From: Exilispira sp964581895
GTDB lineage: Bacteria > Spirochaetota > JAAYUW01
Length of the DNA stretch: 64,000 bases
Assembly: GCA_964581895.1 (NCBI GenBank)
Contig: CAZOPR010000003.1
Coordinates: 1-64,000, forward strand
Direction of reading: 5' to 3'
Part shown: piece by piece, positions 60,015 through 64,000 of the stretch
Layout: each line of letters starts with the position of its first letter
How positions within the stretch are numbered: position 1 is the stretch's first letter
Position numbers and translations under genes: made by a program
Notes under the pieces: model-generated
What the model was told of the DNA's origin: nothing
Seen by the model: the letters and a program-made list of their open reading frames with translations, nothing else
Databases searched by the model: none

Positions 60015-61040
60015 ATGCAAAAATTGGTGAATCCAAAGACAAATGAAGTTTTTTTCGGTAAAATTGATGGTGAAATATCCATAAATTATGAAGATTATAG
60101 ACTGAAATCGATTTTTGATAAAAATTTACCTAAATTAATAGAAAAATTTAGGTTCCATAAATTTAATTTTGCTTTGGTAATAACAGATTCGCATATTCTT
60201 GGAATAGGCATAATAGGTTTGAGTTATATTTCAAATATTTTTGTTTTTTCTTATTCTTTTCAAGATAAAAACTACTTTGAAATAGATAAAAAAGTTCCTT
60301 TCGAATTGAACTTAAAATATCCAGTAAATCCGGAAAATTATATTATTTCATTTAAGAATAAAAATGATTTTTTACAGATTGAAAAAAATAAAGAAAATTC
60401 ACAACTTAAGATAAATATTGATTTTAATAAAGAATTTGTGATAGATGGACAATTTTTTTATGGCAGTAAAACAAACAATCCTTTAAGAATTTGTGCACCA
60501 AATGGGATAAACTGCTGGACTTTCACAGAAAAATGCAGTTGCATCGAACCAACATTTTTGAAGATAAAGATAAAAGATAAATCTATTCAACCAGATTTAT
60601 CTAAAACCACCTTACTTTACGATTGGTCTTGTGGTTATATGAAAAGGCTTACTAACTGGCATTGGGCAGCATTTTCAGCAGTAGATCCAAATTTAAAAAT
60701 GACTTTAGGTGGAAATTTTGCTTCATTTATAAATGAAACCTACATCACTGAAAATGCGTATTGGATAGATCATGAAATGTTTAAGCTAAACAAGGTAATA
60801 TTTAATTTTGTAGATAATAATCCAGATAATATATGGACTATAAATAGTGATGATAATAAAGTAATATTAAAATTCAACCCAATAAAGAAAAGGGTTCAAA
60901 AACTAAATTTAGGTATTTTAAAAATATATTTTAGACAATACATTGGTATTTTTTCAGGGACTTTACATGCTGATAATAAAAAAGAGATTCATTTTGAAAA
61001 TGCCTGGGGAGTTACAGAAATCCAAAGAGCACTGTGGTAA
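60015..61040 (+). CDS. DUF2804 family protein
   Basis: A 341-residue protein of the DUF2804 family, identified from LYDWSCGYMKRLTNWHWAAF at the centre and the C-terminal GTLHADNKKEIHFENAWGVT. The family has no established function. The ATG at 60015 follows AAGGAA by 6 nt and is preferred to the ATG at 59988. No signal peptide. It is monocistronic, convergent with epmA, with 49 bp between their ends. Confidence 0.8.
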   Translation: MQKLVNPKTNEVFFGKIDGEISINYEDYRLKSIFDKNLPKLIEKFRFHKFNFALVITDSHILGIGIIGLSYISNIFVFSYSFQDKNYFEIDKKVPFELNLKYPVNPENYIISFKNKNDFLQIEKNKENSQLKINIDFNKEFVIDGQFFYGSKTNNPLRICAPNGINCWTFTEKCSCIEPTFLKIKIKDKSIQPDLSKTTLLYDWSCGYMKRLTNWHWAAFSAVDPNLKMTLGGNFASFINETYITENAYWIDHEMFKLNKVIFNFVDNNPDNIWTINSDDNKVILKFNPIKKRVQKLNLGILKIYFRQYIGIFSGTLHADNKKEIHFENAWGVTEIQRALW

Positions 61041-61089
61041 ATAGATTTTGTCAAATAAATGTTGGTAAATGAGCATTTTGCTAAATCCT

Positions 61090-62073
61090 TTAAAAACTTC
61101 CCTGTGGAAATAAAATGACATCTTCAATAGAATTTTTACATAAAAGAACCATCAAAAATCTATCAATTCCTAATGCAATACCACTTGTTTTAGGCATCCC
61201 TTTTTTTAAATTTTCGATAAATCTTTTATCTATCTCATATTGATTCATATTTTTTTCTCTTCTAACCAAAAGCTCTTCTAAGAATCTTTTCTCCTGCTCT
61301 GTACCATCTGTAAGTTCATCAAATGCATTGGCTATCTCAACCCCATTTATGTATAATTCAAATCTTTCTGCAATACCTTTTGAACCATCTTGTAATCTTG
61401 CTAAAGATGCCTGATAATAAGGATAACCAATCAAAAAGGCGGCTGGTTTTGTCTTTAAGTATGGTTCGATTTTAGTTACCATATCTATATCAAATCTTTT
61501 GGGGTCATAAGTTTCGACAGGATCCCATCCAGCCAGATCTTTATAAATTTGCTGAATTTCTATTTTTTCAAAAGGAAATTTAATTTTATTAAAAAACTCT
61601 TCGCATTTTTTTTTATCTATTTCAAATGTTTTTTCTTTTTCAAGAGAACTTAAAATAAAATCGATCTGAAGTTTAGTTATCTTTTCGCAATCATCCATAA
61701 GATCATAAATAGAAGCTTTTACTCTGTACCATTCACACATTGTAAATTCTGTTTGATGAAGGTTGCTACAATCTTCTTTTCTAAAACAATGAGTAACTTG
61801 AAATATTTTTTCATAACCAGCCATTACGAGTAATTTCATCTGAATTTCTGGTGATGCAATTAAAAATCTATCTTCACTTTTATATGTCTCGATATTTGCC
61901 TCTGGGGCTGGATATTTTATTCTGATTGGTGTTTCAACCTCCAAAAAATCCTGTGAAATAAAAAATTTACGAAAATTTTCTAAAAACCCCATTCGTAGTT
62001 TAATGATTGGTTTTTTTCTTTGCAAAATAAATCTTTCCTTTTCTACTAATATTTCGCCTTCATTTAAATTCAT
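61090..62073 (-). CDS. epmA: EF-P lysine lysyltransferase EpmA (GenX/PoxA), class II LysRS-like
   Basis: A 327-residue protein corresponding to the catalytic core of lysyl-tRNA synthetase without the anticodon-binding domain. FRKFFISQDFLEVETPI (motif 1), FRKEDCSNLHQTEFTMCEWY (motif 2) and GIALGIDRFLMVLL (motif 3) are intact. In other bacteria EpmA attaches beta-lysine to elongation factor P with help from EpmB; efp and epmB are not in this window. Length matches the family. Confidence 0.9.
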   Translation of the reverse strand: MNLNEGEILVEKERFILQRKKPIIKLRMGFLENFRKFFISQDFLEVETPIRIKYPAPEANIETYKSEDRFLIASPEIQMKLLVMAGYEKIFQVTHCFRKEDCSNLHQTEFTMCEWYRVKASIYDLMDDCEKITKLQIDFILSSLEKEKTFEIDKKKCEEFFNKIKFPFEKIEIQQIYKDLAGWDPVETYDPKRFDIDMVTKIEPYLKTKPAAFLIGYPYYQASLARLQDGSKGIAERFELYINGVEIANAFDELTDGTEQEKRFLEELLVRREKNMNQYEIDKRFIENLKKGMPKTSGIALGIDRFLMVLLCKNSIEDVILFPQGSF

Positions 62074-62367
62074 TTAATTTCCTTTTAACATTTTATTCAC
62101 AACTTACTAACAAAATTTTTTTTGCTAAAATTTTGTATTTTTTTTTATTAAAATTCTTGACATTTGCCTAAACCTTATTTTACAAGCCAAGAAAAAAAAA
62201 GTTTTTTAATAAAAGATTTTAATAATTATATGACAATATTTATTCACATCTTATTCACATTTTTTTAAGTTAGATTTTTTATAAAATTTTATTCTAGCGT
62301 ATTTAATTTATGCTGTATTATTTTTAATCTTTTTATCTTTTCAATCTTTTTAATCTTTACAATTTTA
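62074..62367. other. AT-rich intergenic region with three DnaA-box matches
   Basis: TTATTCACA, fitting the DnaA-box consensus TTATNCACA, occurs at 62093-62101, 62240-62248 and 62251-62259, all in the same orientation; the last two are 11 bp apart. The region also holds long T runs and an unpaired TTGACA near 62157. No gene is visible. Flanking genes are both minus-strand, with no strand switch. Confidence 0.5.
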
Positions 62368-63723
62368 TTAAAGTTGAATACCAGAGTTTTTTAAGGATTC
62401 CATATCTAACCCAAGCATTTCTGGCTTAATCTTACCACCTTTCATCTTTTGCATCATCTTTTTCATATTATCAAAATCCCTTTGAAGCTGTATTATATCT
62501 ATCAGCTTTTTACCACTTCCTTTCGCTATCCTTCTTCTTCTTGAAGGGTTATTAATAAGTAGTGGATTTTCCCTTTCCTTTTTAGTCATCGATTGAATAA
62601 TTACTTTATAGCTTATAAATTTTCTTATCTGAGTATCAACCTTACTTTGATTGATTTTAGCGGCACCGGGAAGCATAGATAGAACCTGGTCAAACCCACC
62701 CATTTTGGCTATACTTTCAAGTTGAACAAGCATATCATTATAATCAAATTTATTTGTTTCTATTTTTTTAGCAAGTTTCTCAGCCTCAGCTAAAGAAAAC
62801 TCTTTCTCTGCTTTTTCTACAAGGGTAAGAACATCACCCATCCCTATTATTCTTTGAGCGACTCTATCAGGATAAAAATACTCTATCTTATCCAGTTGCT
62901 CTCCGCTTGTGACAAAAACTATTGGAACCTTTGCAATATGCTTTACTGAAAGTGCTGCACCACCTTTTGCATCAGAATCAAATTTTGAAAGAATAACACC
63001 TGTAAGTTTAATATATTTTGTAAATTCGGAAGCGACATCGGCAGCAACCTGACCAGTCATAGAATCAACAACAAGCAAACTTTCATCAGGCTTAGAAATT
63101 TGAGAAATGATTTTTAATTCATCCATCAAATCTTTATCTATCTGCAATCTTCCGGCAGTATCTATTATTACTAAATCCAATCCTTTTGAATCAGCATAAT
63201 TTATAGCTTCCTTTACTATTTTATCAGCAGTTTTTTTAGGCTGACTAAATACCTCAACCCCTACTTGCTCACCAAGTATTTTTAGTTGGTCTATAGCTGC
63301 TGGTCTATATATATCTGCTGCAACTAAAAGTGGGAATTTCTGCCCTTTATAAAATCTAGCCAATTTTGCAGCAGTCGTAGTTTTACCACTACCTTGAAGT
63401 CCTGCAAGAAGAATGACACTTCTATTCCCTTTGGATTTAATCTTTATCTCTTTTTTCCCTTCCCCAAGAAAATATACTAACTCGTCATATACTATTTTTA
63501 TAAATTTTTCTCTTGCAGATATTCCTTTTATTATCTGTTGCCCTATAGCTTTTTCTTTTACATTTTTCAAAAATTCATTTACAACCTCATAGTTTACATC
63601 AGCATCTACAAGTATCTTTTTTAACTCTTCAAGTGCTTCATTAATCTTACCTTCTGTTATTAATCCTTTTTTAAATATAAAGGTTAGAGCATTATCAAAA
63701 CCTTTGGCAATAGCTTCAAGCAT
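62368..63723 (-). CDS. ffh: Signal recognition particle protein Ffh
   Basis: A 451-residue SRP54 GTPase. N domain, then G domain with GLQGSGKTTTAAKLA (G1), IIDTAGRLQ (G3), and KFDSDAKGGAAL in place of the more usual KLDGDAKGGA-type motif, then the Met-rich M domain with SRRRRIAKGSG, which binds SRP RNA. It targets nascent membrane proteins to FtsY. The SRP RNA gene is not seen nearby. Confidence 0.96.
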   Translation of the reverse strand: MLEAIAKGFDNALTFIFKKGLITEGKINEALEELKKILVDADVNYEVVNEFLKNVKEKAIGQQIIKGISAREKFIKIVYDELVYFLGEGKKEIKIKSKGNRSVILLAGLQGSGKTTTAAKLARFYKGQKFPLLVAADIYRPAAIDQLKILGEQVGVEVFSQPKKTADKIVKEAINYADSKGLDLVIIDTAGRLQIDKDLMDELKIISQISKPDESLLVVDSMTGQVAADVASEFTKYIKLTGVILSKFDSDAKGGAALSVKHIAKVPIVFVTSGEQLDKIEYFYPDRVAQRIIGMGDVLTLVEKAEKEFSLAEAEKLAKKIETNKFDYNDMLVQLESIAKMGGFDQVLSMLPGAAKINQSKVDTQIRKFISYKVIIQSMTKKERENPLLINNPSRRRRIAKGSGKKLIDIIQLQRDFDNMKKMMQKMKGGKIKPEMLGLDMESLKNSGIQL

Positions 63724-63796
63724 TAAAAAACTCCTTCTAAAAGATTTTATCTAAAAATTCTAATAAAAAAATTAATTTTTTAATATAGGATTTAAC

Positions 63797-64000
63797 TTAA
63801 TGAAAATCAATAAAATTTGTTTCAATATTTTTTATCATTTCCTGAACTTGATTATAATATTCGAAAGAACTATTTGTTATCTTTTTTAAAAAACTATAGG
63901 CAGTAAGAAAATCTTTTCTACCATCATAGTAAGAGAGTGCAAGAAAATAATTGAAATAATCCTTAAAAATTGATTTATCAAGTATATCTATTTTAGGATA
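63797..64000 (-). CDS. 3' end of an unknown gene (cut by the window edge)
   Basis: The frame is open from the window edge to TAA at 63797-63799 and codes for 67 residues. It begins (at the edge) YPKIDILDKSIFKDYFNYFL and ends NIETNFIDFH. The pattern ALSYYDGRKDFLTAYSFLKKI resembles a TPR-type helix pair, but the fragment is too short to be sure. It lies 73 bp upstream of ffh on the same strand. Confidence 0.6.
   Translation of the reverse strand, partial: YPKIDILDKSIFKDYFNYFLALSYYDGRKDFLTAYSFLKKITNSSFEYYNQVQEMIKNIETNFIDFH

Noticed and set aside
1..64000. tRNA or rRNA genes
   Set aside because: I looked for cloverleaf and T-loop (GGTTCGAATCC-like) signatures by eye and found only the tmRNA; a covariance search could still find one.

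Overview
The window is a scaffold piece (a 100-N gap lies at 63-162) of a very AT-rich genome. It almost certainly comes from a spirochaete: a long minus-strand motility operon (flgC-fliE-fliF-fliG-fliH-fliI-fliJ-flbB-fliK-flgD-flgE-flbD-motA-motB-fliL-fliM-fliY-fliO) has the gene order of Borrelia and Treponema, including the spirochaete-specific collar gene flbB, and it is linked to the dprA-topA-xerC-hslV-hslU block that neighbours flgB in other spirochaetes. A clostridial-type monomeric [FeFe] hydrogenase points to an anaerobic, fermentative, hydrogen-linked metabolism. I cannot name the genus.

Layout. (1) 1-14883 is a defence island: 17-bp minisatellite and assembly gap; an AlbA_2/Schlafen-type ATPase; a PD-(D/E)XK-like nuclease fused to an SF2 helicase (minus); then a plus-strand gene train with a PLD-nuclease/SNF2-like helicase, a large N6-adenine methyltransferase, a probable Kiwa pair (KwaA-like membrane protein and KwaB/DUF4868 protein), two remnant ORFs and a DUF262/HNH (GmrSD-like) protein. 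(2) 15323-16240: uppP with a charged low-complexity insert. (3) 16235-25396 (minus): fliD, TPR lipoprotein, dprA, topA, xerC-like recombinase, hslV, hslU. (4) 25584-45858 (minus): the flagellar operon, whose distal end runs into two cyclic-nucleotide-binding-domain proteins instead of fliP-fliQ-fliR. flgB is missing from its usual place before flgC. (5) 46119-51240: pseudouridine catabolism (psuG, psuK), a small membrane protein, tmRNA (ssrA) and, on the plus strand, the hydrogenase. (6) 51296-59662 (minus): leuS, then a cluster of exported proteins (clostripain-family peptidase, beta-propeller lipoprotein, lipase-like hydrolase, Ig-like lipoprotein). (7) 60015-64000: DUF2804 protein, epmA, an intergenic region with three DnaA-box matches, ffh and the 3' end of an unknown gene.

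How it fits together. The flagellar genes encode rod, MS ring, switch, export ATPase complex, hook, collar and stator parts; the export gate (fliPQR, flhAB), flgB and filament genes must lie elsewhere. The defence island combines candidate DNA modification and restriction with membrane-linked and modified-DNA-directed systems. A theme across the window is simple-sequence variation: an 8-G tract at the start of fliK, a 15-T tract forming the spacer of a near-consensus promoter before a lipoprotein operon, a C8 tract next to a TATAAT, and tandem repeats of 17, 24, 30 and about 55 bp. These suggest contingency-type switching of motility and surface proteins. This is inference from one sequence; population or read-level data would test it.
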